Assembly (NCBI GenBank): GCA_963930655.1
Contig: OZ005603.1
Location: 11,741,001-11,805,000, forward strand
DNA length: 64,000 nt
Direction: 5' to 3'
Source of the DNA: Myrica gale
Lineage: Eukaryota; Streptophyta; Magnoliopsida; Fagales; Myricaceae
Of the stretch, positions 44,705-57,026 are shown piece after piece. Numbering within the stretch: position 1 is the first letter of the stretch; every line of letters begins with the position of its first letter. A program made the position numbers and the translations under genes. A model generated the notes under the pieces. It ran no database searches and was not told where the DNA came from. It saw only the letters and a program-made list of their open reading frames with translations.

Positions 44705-45510
44705 AGAATTTTAATTTTTCGTTAGGTATTACATATCATTTTTAGTCCTAGATTTTTAACATTACAAAATTTAGTCCCTCAGTTTACCAGCTTTAAAAAA
44801 TATATTTTTTCGGTATTTTTATTATTTTATTCAAAATGTGATGGAAAAATATATTTTTTTTAATTTTTTAATTTTTCTACAAATATTTTTAAAGATTAAT
44901 GACCATTTTGGTCCCTCGACTTTAGATCCTTTTTCAAAATGGTCTCTAAGTTTTAAATTTGCTCAAATCAGTCCTTAAGTTATTATTATTTGTCGATTTA
45001 ATCATTCCGTCCAATTTTGTCTCTTACATGCACAGTCAGTTAATGACGGAACACGTTACACACAATAAGATCCTTCCACGTGTACTAATTTGAAATAAAA
45101 AAAAACCTCAAAAGTCTGCACACGTTGGCATTTACGTTAAAAAAAAAAAAACTGGGAGGCCACCCCTTCGCGCGAGGGAGCCCAAATCTATATTCTTTAG
45201 CAGTTTGTAAGTGGTGGGACTTATAAACATATATATTTAGAAAAGGGAAAATTTTGAAAATATGTTTGTGTTTGCCATCTTTTTTATGCTTGTCTAGTTG
45301 TTCACCAATAGACATTTTGGTGTTTGATGCGTATCGAAAATATTTGTAGAAAAATAAAAAAAATTAAAAATAATAGCCTTTATGTTAGTTCTATCGCATT
45401 TTGAATAAAACAATAAAAATATCGAAAAAAAATCTTAGTAATGTTTTGTGTTTTCTTTCAAACAAAAAAGTTAAATTTTAGGAAATTTACTTTTAGTTAC
45501 TAAATTTTAC
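44705..45510. mobile_element. Inverted-repeat element, ~0.8 kb
   Basis: About 44815-44892 (GGTATTTTTATTATTTTATTCAAAATG...TTTTTCTACAAATATTTT) is the inverted partner of 45343-45425 (AAAATATTTGTAGAAAAATA...CATTTTGAATAAAACAATAAAAAT). Outer parts continue the pairing more weakly. The left half contains AAATTTAGTCCCTCAGTTT, and ATTTTGGTCCCTCGACTTTA near 44913, wording typical of non-coding plant TIR elements. Exact ends and target duplication are not clear. Confidence 0.6.
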
Positions 45511-48500
45511 ACCAATTTGAATTTTAGAGGACGTTCGATTAAAAAAAAATTTCAGCATTAAGTAGAATTCTGTAAACCGAACATGCAAAAAGAGTGGGTG
45601 CTTTCCCTTTTTGACTGCGTAGCTACTAAACCCATGAGTTTTTTACTTTTTGACTGGAGGGTGTGATTGCATTGTTGCTTTCACGTCAATTTTTTGTCCT
45701 GAAATTTTTGGAGTCGGGTTTGATGGAGGGTGAAGATGAGGCAGGTGGGCCCGATAATAAAAATTTATAAATAAATATCAATATATACATAATTTTATAT
45801 TTTATCTTCCACACACACGCCAATAAATTCTCAAAATACAAAAAATTGAATTACAGGCCAATACAAAATTTCATTCTCAATGCTTTTTTTTTTTGATAAG
45901 CCATTCTCAATGGTTCTTAACTACTTTGTTTCTCATCATGAAACTTGCAGGCATTCAGTCGCTACATCCCACACTCTCATTCCAAAAAATTCTTAGATTC
46001 TAGAGGATACCAGATTGGGATCACCATATCTCGACTCTATAAAATGAAGAAATCATTATTGCGACTAACTAAGCACTTTCTCTATCCACCATGGATTTCC
46101 TAGGAGAATGACAATGTGTAAGCTATTCCTCAGCCAGAGGAGTGGTTCGCATGGCCGGCTCATAGGGGAAAAAAAAAAGCACCCAGCAACAAATAGAAAC
46201 ACAGAAAATAAAATCCAGCTATTTGGCATTTTTTGTCCAAACCAAACCAACTGATTTCAAAGCAAAAATTTGTGATCTTCTGTGTAGCATCCCCACATTA
46301 CCAAACATGTCAAGAACTAAAAAATTTCCCCAACTACCCAAGCATTACATAACTGTGAGAGGGGAGAGAGAGAGAGAGAGAGAGAGTACATCACCAGGTT
46401 AATACTTGAAAACAAAACAGAACACCAATATAAGGTGCAGCACAGCATCTACTCCAAAGAATTTCGAAATAGATGAATAATTTACAGACAAATGTTAATA
46501 TGATACATAGATAGCTAAGCTATACGGACCAATGGCTTCATTCCCTATTCCAGACCCAAAGTATATGAATGCATAAATTCCAACAGTACCTTTGAGTGAT
46601 AAAATTTTCATGTATTATGTCGGAACAGAGCACAACCCTTTACAGCGGGCATCGTTATTATCTCTGTACCTAACATTGATATATAAAAAAGAATTGTCAG
46701 GAAACTTTCAAAAACAGCATATCGAAAGATTATTAGAGCAAGATCTACATAAACAGGGAGAAAGAGAGGTGCAAAAGAATGAAACTATTCACACCAGAAA
46801 AAAGTTTAGCTGCATACAATGCAATGCTACATGGTCCAAATTGCAATTTTTCTTCTGTAACAGTTATAAATTGCATAAATCATCACCAGGAAGTCATTCA
46901 GACCCAAATCCCTGGTCAGTTGGATATCTTTTCTAGTACAATCCAATCTGCTTCAATAGAACAGACAAGTAGGTGAAAATATGGAGGCACTGCCAGATTA
47001 TTTGTCGGTTTGATGTGATAAATATTATATGATAACAATGTCAGCTGTATTGACCACTGTGATATTCCATATGTTACCAAGTAAAATTGAGACAATGCTC
47101 AAAAGATAGAGTGATCCATCTCTGCATCCATCAAATTGTCTCAAAACAGTTGGTTCCCCAAACAAACTGAATAACACTCCCATCTTCAAAACTAATAGTG
47201 GTCATCACTTAGCAAACCTTGAAGCTGGGCAGAAATGTTCAAAAAACCTCCAGACCCCGGATATGGAAAAGGATCTTAACAGGGCACTCCACAGCACATA
47301 AATTCTAGGGTAGAATCCAGTCCCTGTCTTGCACAGCTTATACAGAATGTACACGCGTATGCATGTATAGCCATATGTAAACAGATGCAAGATTTTTACC
47401 ACTTGAGTTGTAGAGGCATCACATGCTTGTGTGTGTGTGGTTTGTACATATGAAAGACAACAATATGATAGGCTTCCACAAATGTATGCACATTAATGTA
47501 TGTAATCAAAAGAAGAGGGGAGAGAAAATTCTAAAAACTATCCTGTTAATATGGTTCCATATAAGAATGTATGAGGTTATGTACTTTATATGCATACTTC
47601 ATACTGCACTACTTTAGCTTTATCCACTGATATGTGAGAAATGGTATGACCCTGAGAAAGAACTATCCAGTTTCCAATCATATCAACCATTCCTAGTAAA
47701 ACGCAGTGTGTAAAGAAATTTATTGAAGCAATAGATGGATAATCACTAGGTTACCCGTTTGTCAATTCATGGTTTCCTACCTGGTTACTGGGAAACAGTA
47801 GATACAACTGCTAAACTTTTTCCAATTGGGCACTAAATGACTCACTTAAAATAGAAAGAAAACTGCCCACAGAAAATACCAGCACACCTTGTAATAATAG
47901 TGAAAGTTCATCTATATCCAGGATCACAGAATGACCAGAAACCAGTTCCATCACAGCCCACGCCTAAATTCAGATACCTATTTTTTCTTTAGAGATGAAC
48001 ATATGCTACTTTGCATCAAGCATTTGCATGCAATATATTTCAGCAATAACTAAAGCATTTCCTTACGACAAAGCTACTCTACCACTATGCAGTCAATTCA
48101 GTCCATTTTGGGGCATAACACACTTACTCCCATCTGCATGTCACTTCAGTAAGCATAAGCATCCCCAGATGCACCATCTTAGGATTTCCATCTCTATCTT
48201 TTCCCGTCCTCTCCAAGAGATTTTCAGGGGCAGTGGAAATTTCCGATTCCCATCCCTTAGCATGTTTGAGACGTCTATGTCAGGCGTTTTTGTACGTTTA
48301 CTTTCTCTCTTTTTTTTCTTCCTTTTTTCATTCGATAAGTTCAGTGTTATATTGTTTGTATCCCACAATCATCAAGATTTGGCCGTGGGTTTTTTACTAA
48401 AACGTCACTAGCAGTTTAGCACATCCCCAACAAGTAATCTACTTGGTTTACCCAAAATTGATTACTTTAATCCTACTACCATCTGTGAGATTAAATGGTT

Positions 48501-48972
48501 AATTCTTCATTGCATAAATTCCGGGTACGCTTTTCTGATGGGTATCAAAACTACCATCCTTGATACAATCTTAGAGCAGAACTCATAATGCACATTGCAG
48601 GAAACCGCAAATCCAAAATCAAGATTGAGACAGCATAAAATATATGTACAAACGAACAAATTGGAACCATTCTCCTGAAGAAGTAGACAAACCCGGTATC
48701 ATCACACATGGTGCGAGCCCAACTTGGGAAGCATTTTAATTATCACACATGGCCATAACATCCAAAACACAAACAATGTAAAATCAAAATGAGAAATCTA
48801 ACAAGAACCAAAAGCACAGATTTCCCCAGAAACAGCCGAAGAGTAAAGGTTAGCCCTCCCCCTCCCAACGCCACCCCCCAACCCAAAAAGAAGAAGAAGA
48901 AGAAGAAGAAGAAGAAGAAGACGGAGGAGCAGGAGAAGAGTTCAAAACAAAACCTTAAAGCAAAAATCATAC
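45511..48972. other. Long stretch with no identified gene
   Basis: No domain-bearing frame on either strand. A (GA)n tract lies at about 46364-46386 and an (AAG)n microsatellite at 48886-48920. Its composition is less AT-extreme than the transposon-rich flanks. If the possible first exon at 48973-49064 is real, this region would contain introns and 3' exons of that minus-strand gene, but I could not connect any. Confidence 0.4.
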
Positions 48973-49064
48973 CTTCTGAGCAAAAACCCTCTCTCAGGGA
49001 ACTGAATCACCATGTGAGAAAGGCCATGGACAGCATGGGCATGGGTTCCAATTTCAGAACCCAT
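48973..49064 (-). CDS. Possible first exon of an unrecognised gene
   Basis: The minus strand has an ATG followed by 30 codons (MGSEIGTHAHAVHGLSHMVI, then QFPERGFLLR) and a good donor, CTCAGAAG|GTATGA. Upstream is a CT-rich leader-like region (TTCTCTCCCTGTCTCTGCG). I do not recognise the peptide, and no second exon was identified. Confidence 0.25.
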
Positions 49065-49935
49065 CAAAAACCCTAAACCTACGCAGAGACAGGGAGAGAA
49101 ATGTGGGTTTAAGGAAAGTGAGAGTTTGGTTAGTGCAGAGACCGAACGACGAGTGTGGCTGTGTGGGCTTAGTTGCACGGATTACGAGGGCATATGTCGA
49201 GAGAAAGAGAGAGTTGCTTGTGTGCCTTTCTCTTCTTGTTCTTTTTTTTTTTGTTACTTTGCGTATCCGAGGACCGAGGTACGAGTTTGTTTGGTTTGAA
49301 AACGAAACCTCCGCCCCTCTGGACTCGAAGAGTCGAACCGGAGGTCACAAACAAACAAACACACAAAAGCTGTCGTCCCTCCGTCGTTGTCGTCTCAGCC
49401 TCCCCATGTTCTGAACATAATATTCAACAACGGTGGTAAATTACACGTCGCAATCGGAAAGCACAGTATTCAACAACCCTGCATTTATGTAGCATGCACC
49501 CTGATACCGACACGTAGTGATTATATCACGTTTTTCACGGTGGTAAATTTCTCTGGCCGCCTTTTCTTTTCGCCACCCACGAAGGAAAAGCCCTTTTACT
49601 CCTTGCAAATCTCACGTTTTAACATGAATGAAACTCTAATTATATTATTCACCCCAAAAAACTATAATATAAATGTTAAAAACATGATCATGCATTAAAC
49701 ATTTTTTTTTTGAGTATTATAAAGAAATCCTTTATATATAAATTTAATCCTATCATGCTATATGAATATTGTCATATCATGAGAATAGGGGACTATGGAT
49801 GTCAAACAAGGGGTCTAGGGACTAGGGGATTCAAACCTCCCAAAAATAGACTTTATTATTTAGATCTTTTGCTAAAAGCTATTATATTCTAATTTTGTTT
49901 TTAATATTAATTAATTAATTGATGAATAAAAATAA
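49065..49935. other. Intergenic, nothing recognised
   Basis: If the preceding exon is real, the first few hundred bases are its promoter. The rest is AT-rich spacer. Confidence 0.4.
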
Positions 49936-51975
49936 TTTTTTTATTAAACCATACATCTTATATACTGAAGAGAACAGAAGTACAACAAACTACTAAAGCA
50001 AAGAAAGGAAAGGAAAAGAAAAAGATACCCTAAGGAGGTGCAACACCACTAAATTTCCACGGTCCATGATTAAGAAGAAAAGATGGAGGAACATCTCCTG
50101 AGAAGGAGTGGGCAGTTGCCCAGGCTGCTAATGAATTAGCTCCGAGTTGAATGCACGGGGGATTAAAGAATGATGAAATATAGGAATAGATAACAGAAGT
50201 GGATGAAGACTGTGAATGAGTGATGCAATTTTTCAGGGGTACATCTTGCATGCAGACGATCCTTGCAACTAAAAAAGAAAGATACATTCCATAACAATAG
50301 CGGAGTCACCTTGAAGCACCAAAGAAGAGAGTTTGACATCACGTGCTTTGGATAAAGCTAAGAAAGCTGATTCAGCTTCACCAATCAAAGGATCAGAAGA
50401 CATAGAACGGTGAGTCCAAGCTTTGAGAATATCACCATTTGAATGAAAGAGAACCACTGCACACATAGAAGAGGAAGGTCGAACAGCAACATCAAAGTCA
50501 ACTGGTGATACATCCCTGGCATAACGGATTTACAAGGGATAGAATGAAGAAGTCTTGGGGCAGTATGCCATGCAGCTAAATGCTCCCGATGAGAATTTAA
50601 GATTTGTTGTAGAATGGCAAAAGGTATTAGACGAAGATTGTCATGTAAGTTCATATTTCGTGTCATCCATAAGAAATCCAACATCAGAACACCAAAGAGT
50701 TGAAATGAATGGATGTCACTAGTCGGGATAGCAAGAAACCGAGATGAATCTAATATACAATTAATCCAATCATGAATAGAGTTCTGTTGGAAGAATTTAA
50801 TTTTGAGATTCCAGGGAGAAAGACACCAGATCTGTCGTGCATAAGAACAATTAAACAGAAGATGGTGAGTAGTTTCCAAACTATCCCCACAAAGAAGACT
50901 CTCCTTGAAAAGAAGATTTCAAATGTTGTGCAATCTTGTGTCGAGTAGGTAAAATATCCCACGCCACCTTCCATAGAAGAACTTTTAATCTCTCATGCAT
51001 ATTAAGCTTCCACAATTTCTTCCAATTAATAGATGGACCTGATCCCAAAATTGAAGACCGATTGGAGGATTGTTGTCGGTATGCAGATTTGACAGTAAAG
51101 AGACCATGCATATCAGGAGTCCACACCATTTTATCAGAAGTACCAACTGGTGGGAGATGAAGTTTTAGAATGCTATTAACAGAGGCAATCAAAAGTATTA
51201 TGTAAGAGATTGACATCCCACGATCTAGAAGAGACAATGATGAAATGACTCACAACTGAGGCTGAATTAAGCCTTTGTAGACCATTCTTCGGTTTAGGAA
51301 TAAAGGATGGAAGAGATGGAATCCATGGATCCATCCAGATACGTATTGTATCACCATTTCCTACCAAGAAACATCGACCTTGAGCAATTGAGGGACGCGA
51401 CTTGAGAATACCTTTCCACACCCAAGAAGAGGAAACCCTACATGCAGAAACTCAGAATGTTTAAGGTACTCAGTACTCAAATATTTAACCCATGGTCGAG
51501 GGTTGGAGAGAGCATCATCCAACCTAGTTTAGAAATGAGAGCAAAGTTCAAATCTTGCATTTTCTTGATGCCCAAACCACCTTCCGTTTTAGGAAAGCAA
51601 AGCTTATTCCAGGAGTGAAGATATAGGTGCCGATTACCATCATTTTTGAATCCCCACCAAAATTTGTGAAGAAGAGAATCTATATTGGTGCAAATGGAGT
51701 GAGGAAGTAGGAACAACATCGCTCGTCCGCCTTGAGATAAAAGCTTACCCTTCCAACCAGAAAATTTGCATTCTATACGATATTGGAAGTTACGAAATAC
51801 AGCGACTTTCGATCGTGGCAATATCAAAGGAAGACCTAAATGACGAGAATAAATAGACATATTGGGAAATCCAAAGTTCTCACGGATTAGTCGAGCTGAA
51901 GAGAGGTCGGTATTTGTAGTAATGAAATGAGGCAATATCAAAGGAAGACCTAAATGACGAGAAGAAATAGACATA
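49936..51975 (-). mobile_element. LINE, 3' half, inactive
   Basis: On the minus strand: the end of reverse transcriptase (51974-51477, with FSGWKGKLLSQGGRAMLFL and FPKTEGGLGIKKMQDLN), a connecting region (51421-50881) with the zf-RVT motif (WKKLWKLNMHERLKVLLWK, then THHLLFNCSYARQIW in the next frame), and an RNase H-like domain (50520-50030, with GEAESAFLALSKA and LGANSLAAWATA). Several frame changes separate these. An A-rich tail lies at about 49936-49950. Its upstream end is abrupt at 51975, where a CACTA terminus begins. A 111-bp direct duplication is present inside (see findings). Confidence 0.8.
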
Positions 51976-52045
51976 CACTACAAAAAAATAGGTCTATAGC
52001 GGCGGTCTTTTTAGTGGCGGTCGCTAAAAACGCCGCTAAAGGGTG
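51976..52045 (+). mobile_element. CACTA (En/Spm) transposon terminus
   Basis: Begins CACTACAAAAAAATAGG, the hallmark terminal sequence of plant CACTA elements. Repeated GGCGGTC..TAGCGGCG-type subterminal words follow (TAGCGGCGGTC, TAGTGGCGGTCGCTAAA, CGCCGCTAAA). The element extends to the right from here. The opposite end (…TTTTTGTAGTG) was not found, so its extent is unknown. Confidence 0.8.
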
Positions 52046-52269
52046 TTAACTATTGAAGAGCGGGTCAATGATTGTCAGTTAACTAATGTGTATGCTTAAA
52101 TTGAGAATTTATAGTTTTGCTGTAACATAATGTTAATAGGATAAATTGTCCAAGAAAAATGTTGAGAGGCCAATTAATGGGTATGCATACGTGTACATTT
52201 ATCGAAACTGTGTGGATTTTGCGTCATAAGATTTCCTCAGACTGGAGTTGACTTTAAACGATGCTTCAG

Positions 52270-52464
52270 GCAGACACAAAAACCGTTAGGTTTAAGGAGA
52301 AAGTTGTAAAAAAAGGTGGGATATGGAGAGATATATATGGGATTGATGAGAAGAAGGTGGCAAGCATGGTTAGAGAAGATAAAGTTGACATCTTGGTAGA
52401 ACTTACTGGTCATACAGCTAACAATAAGTTGGGAATGATGGCATGTCGACCTGCACCTGTCCAG
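52270..52464 (+). pseudogene. SPY: Single intact exon of SPINDLY-like O-fucosyltransferase
   Basis: An exon of exactly 195 nt (65 codons, phase 0 at both ends), preceded by CTTCAG and followed by GTATGT. It is open throughout and encodes ADTKTVRFKEKVVKKGG, GIDEKKVASMVREDKVDILV and ELTGHTANNKLG...CRPAPVQ. This is the start of the catalytic (glycosyltransferase family 41) region of SPINDLY, the nucleocytoplasmic enzyme that O-fucosylates DELLA proteins and represses gibberellin signalling. No TPR repeats precede it and no further catalytic exons follow, so it cannot make the enzyme. It lies about 230 bases inside a CACTA terminus, which suggests capture with flanking intron. Alternatively it is an isolated remnant of a broken gene. 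Confidence 0.8.
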
Positions 52465-53349
52465 GTATGTCAGAGGTTTTTTCTTCCAGTTATAAATTTT
52501 ACATGGGTTTTTGCTAAGAAGATTTTCTTATCGTATATACTATGTCTGTTTTAAAAGCTTCTGGTATATTCATTATGCTGTTTATTGTATTTTAGGAGCT
52601 CAAATGATTGAACTGCTTTAAGAATCCTGGTGTGGAGGGATGCAAGTGTTATTGTCTTATGAAAAGCTAATTTTTGATTTATATGATCTTCAAGATCAAA
52701 ATATCATGCAACTCAAGACATAGGGACTTGCTCTCTTAGACAAGATTAATTGTGCATAGCGTATGGCATTAGTGCTTCATACTGTCTGCCATCTGATAGT
52801 TCATCCTAGTGCTTTTGAGAATGGCAAGCATTAATGGCCTGTGGTGTTGTGTCCTGCAAATTAAGTTCACAGGTTTTGCATCTCTGTAGCTGGATGAGGT
52901 ATTTTGCATATCGGCATATGCGACAATTTAGACTATGCCCTCGTCTCCGACAGAGCAAACATATCTGCAATCATCACAAAGCAGAGAAAAGCCCCACCAT
53001 AAGTTGATTTTATGCCATAACGGCCAATTTCCCATTTCCAATCAAATTCTAATTATCCAAATCGTATCAAACAACAAAGCAAAACCACATATTACATTCG
53101 ATGACACACTTAAATCCCATGAATCAATGGTATCAAAATGAAACCCGTATGGAATTCAAACAAAGATATCATCGTTCCCTTTTTTCACTACCTGGTCATA
53201 ACTATCTCTATTTTATCGGTTCCTATGAGCTTAACAAATTTCTTTTTATTCTAAGTATACCTCATTACAACCAATTCATTATTTTCTAGGTATGATTTTT
53301 TTTAACACATGATTAATTTCAATTCTAATGGATTTCGGTATGCTTAATC
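52465..53349. other. Flank of the SPINDLY exon, nothing recognised
   Basis: No further SPINDLY exon is evident up to 53349. It may include captured intron sequence or CACTA interior. Confidence 0.4.
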
Positions 53350-53434
53350 TCTTTTCATTTTCTTGTATAATATACGTATGAGATATAGTTTTATATCTAA
53401 AGTATAGTTTTTATGATATATGTGTGATTGTATA

Positions 53435-53466
<32 letters not shown>

Positions 53467-56062
53467 ACAAGAATGACTGGGCAAGCAAGGTAATAAGGCT
53501 TGTATAGGAGGGTAGGAGAGTAGGCTGATCTCACCTGGGGTGGGAGAGAAGGAATCTCGGGCTATCAGAGGAAGAAGACCTGGGGTAGTTGAGTAGTGTT
53601 CCCCAGGGTAGCTGAGTAGTGTTTTTCCCGGGTGGTCCAAGTACTGCGCACTTGGGAAGGTTGCGTACTGTGTGCCTGGGAGGGTCGAGTACTGTGCACC
53701 CAGTAAGTCGCAGCCCTGTATGCTCGGCTAGTACCCCTGGTGCATGGTTTTGTGCTTGGGAATGCCCGGGGACAGGCTTGGAAAACCCAGTATTACCGAC
53801 TTACCTCAGGCTTATGCCTGTGTGCCCGGGAATGCCCGGGGACAAATCTGGAAACACGGTTCACAGAAGGAAATCTTTGTTTTGTCTTGTAATATTTGTC
53901 CTTTTCCCTTGTCCCATGTTCTTGGCCTTTGTTGCATGAATAGTGACATGCAAATATGGACCAACCGGCTATGTTTGCTTGCAATCACAATTTATGTGAT
54001 TTTGAAGTAACTTTAACTTATGTAAGTGATCTTAATCATTACCTAGGGAAGAGAAAGTGTGTCATTTTGCTCCTCAAGCCCTTGTGCCACCCAAACCATC
54101 CAATCAAGGGGCTTGCTTGTGGCAGCCACACCTTGACCGAAATCATGACAAGGTTGGCTATAAAAGCCAACCCTTGCCATGCATTTCTCCAACACTTAGC
54201 CAACCCATTGAGCATGAGAGTGAGGAGTGAGTGTTGAGCATTCGGCCAAGAGGGAGAGGTAGGAAAGAAAGAAAGGAGAAGGAGGAGAGAAAAATGAAAG
54301 GAAGAAGAGAAGGAAGGTGGAAGAACTTCCATGCCAAGGTGAGTTGGCAAAGGGTTTCGGCTAGGGCCTTGAACTCCCCCTTGCACTACCTCTTCTCTAT
54401 CTCCTCATCACCATTTCCACTTATTCTTAGCCCTAGATCTGTGTCATTAACGAATAGATCTTGTGTTGATAGGAGAACATCAAGGGCTACCCGAGATCAC
54501 CAAGGTAAGGGTATAGGTTCTTGAGCTTTGTGGAGGATGTATAACATGTTCTTTTGTGCCTAGTGATCATGCTTATTTTTATGCCTAGAGCTGTGATTCA
54601 ATGATGAACATGTTTGAGTTATGTTAGTCTCAAGATTTTCTATAAATAAAGGTTCATAGATGCCATGAAATAAAACCTACACTAGACATCTTGCATGTTA
54701 AGGTTTAATGAATATTTCTTGAAGCATGTGTATAAGAATGCTTGCTGAGATGGTTTGATTGTCAAAAGAGTTCTTGACATGCTATTATGAGCTTTGGCAG
54801 TGGTGATAAGCCTAAGCTTGGAGCCTTATAGGCCACGATTTGGTCTAGAAGAATGACTCATGGTGTCGCATGTTGCATTGCATGAGATTGTGATTCAATG
54901 TTATACACATGTGATATGAAATGTTGAGCATGGTTGAGATAAAATAAAAAAACTAAAATGTTATAAGTTGGTTGACTTGCCTGTTATAGCATGTGATTTT
55001 TAGTAAAGACTAAGCCAGGCCAGTATGGATGAAGAAAATTTACTGTGAACTTAGGTTGTCTTATTTTGATATATATGACAGTTGGTATATGAGATCCATG
55101 CAAATCTTTGATTACTTGAGTATGTTTTGATTATGTTGCATTATCCATGGAATTCTTTGATTTCTTGATTTTAAATGAAGCATATGAGACATGTTACATC
55201 TTCATGTCGTGAATCATGTCATTGCAATGGGGAACCTAATAACGAAATGACAGAAATGAAACTCATTCCTAGAGGTGGTTCGATGACAGGGTGACGGTAC
55301 CGTTAACTAAGGGGAGAGTGCAACCCACCGCTATGAGAAAAGGGTGGGTTCCCAATGAATGGGGCAAAGTGCCTAATATGAAAAGGTCCTGATGCCAGGG
55401 CACTTGACAGTCCCAGAGGAGGGACGCACAACCCGGACTCTGCGGGGTGAAACAGAGAGACTAATGGACACCTTTGATGACCAAAAAAGAAAGAAAAAAC
55501 ATAAAGAAAGAACAAAAAAAAGAAAAAAGTGAAACGAACGGGAAGCAGATGCATCATTCCTGCATTGCATCGAACATATTATTATCCTGTTATTATTATC
55601 AATGCTTAAATCTGATTATTGACATGCTACTATAATTTTTCATTACATGTCTCTTTCCCCCTTTTATTGAGACATTATGATTCACCCCTTTATTTGTTTA
55701 ATCTTTTGTATGAACTGCTGTGGACATCGGATCTGTCAGATGCTGACGTTTATGAGCGAGCAAATCGTGGATGTTGATGTTCGTACCCCTTTTTTGTTTC
55801 TTTTATTGATGAAAGTGTTTCAAAATAACTGTATATGAATTCGATACGATAGTTTGAAGACTTTTGTCATTCTCATTTTAAATCGTTAATTTCTTTTGTT
55901 CAAGTTTCTAAACTGATTTACGACCTTTCTTTTATCAGTAATCTTTTTAATTAAACCTTCAACTAAGTAATTTTGAGGGCATTTAAGCGATCCTAAGAGT
56001 TTTTATCTTAGGATCGCTATACACAAGCTGAGGGGGTAAGTACCAGCACGGGGCATGACACA
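53350..56062 (+). repeat. Long LTR-like unit, copy A
   Basis: The start shares GATATAGTTTTATATCTAAAGTATAG with copies B and C. CAAGAATGACTGGGCAAGCAAGG opens a region of degenerate ~30-bp repeats around CCGGG and GAGTA(C/G)TGT (53480-53850). TAAGGTAAGGGTATAG-like, GACAGTTGGTATATGAGATCC and GAGTGCAACCCACC blocks follow, and it closes with GGGGTAAGTACCAGCACGGGGCATGACA. Non-coding. It probably represents a long LTR or a LARD-type non-autonomous element. Confidence 0.6.
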
Positions 56063-57026
56063 CGATCCTTGAACTTTAAAGATTTGACGTGGAGAGAAAA
56101 ATAAGGAATGGACTTAATAATTTGTACCTACCACTCAGTTATGTGGATATTTTTCTTTAGGGTGTCAATTACAGATTTGGGAATTTTTGCTTTCACATAA
56201 TTACAGCTATGGCGGATACATGAGGCGAACTGCAGGCCCCCATGGCCTCTCCCACTAGAATAAAAATCTATTTCTAAACTCTAACCCTTATTTTAAAATA
56301 ATTTCAATAACATATGAAGCAAATTAGCTTGACCGCTGATTAGTGAAAAAAAAAATTCTTTTTGGGAAGAAATTTTTGTTTTTGTTAATGATTGCCAAGA
56401 TGAAGCTTAGAGACATTTATTGTGAGTTTTAATATTTTTTCCTTTATAAAGGTTGTCAAGTACCATTAGAGGTGAGTTTGTTAGTGTTGGATGAAAGCAT
56501 TTGTACTAACCATCAGCTTTAATAGATTACACAAGAACCGTGAGGTTATAAGGAAAATCAATGTAGGGATAACCTTAAGAGTGAGGCTGTGAGTGCTTCG
56601 TGTATAATTTTTAGAAAAATACTTATAAAAATTTTCTAGCAATCCCAAGCGAGAGTGTAGTATTTGGAGAAGTGAAAAAAACCCAAGAAAAAATTCTTAA
56701 GGATAGATATGAGTTTGAGTTAAGTAGAACCATCTAAAATCTCGATGTCATATAATTATTTTCTTATCCCTTATCCTCTTTATTTTCTATTTTTTTTTAT
56801 TTGTTGATATACACGGGCTGAATATACACACACTTTGTTCTTAGCTATTGGTTTTTTGCTATTAATTTTATATTCTTGTACTTGAAAGTTAAATTTTTTG
56901 AAAAATCTAATTAACCCCTAAATGGTTGTCATGTAAGACTTATAGGTTTGATATTATAATTTTTGGAAATTAGCAATATGGTCACTAGGTTTATACCACG
57001 CTAACGATTTAGTCAATATGTTTCTG
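56063..57026. other. Spacer between LTR-like units
   Basis: AT-rich. 56280-56800 has no similarity I can see to the flanking units. No gene. Confidence 0.4.

Noticed and set aside
48887..48920. Lysine-rich protein over the AAG tract
   Set aside because: The residues come from an (AAG)n microsatellite; there is no domain or conserved context.
53619..54524. Protein-coding gene between 53.6 and 54.5 kb
   Set aside because: The open frames are short, follow the degenerate CCGGG repeats, and correspond to non-coding LTR-like sequence repeated at 57-60 kb.
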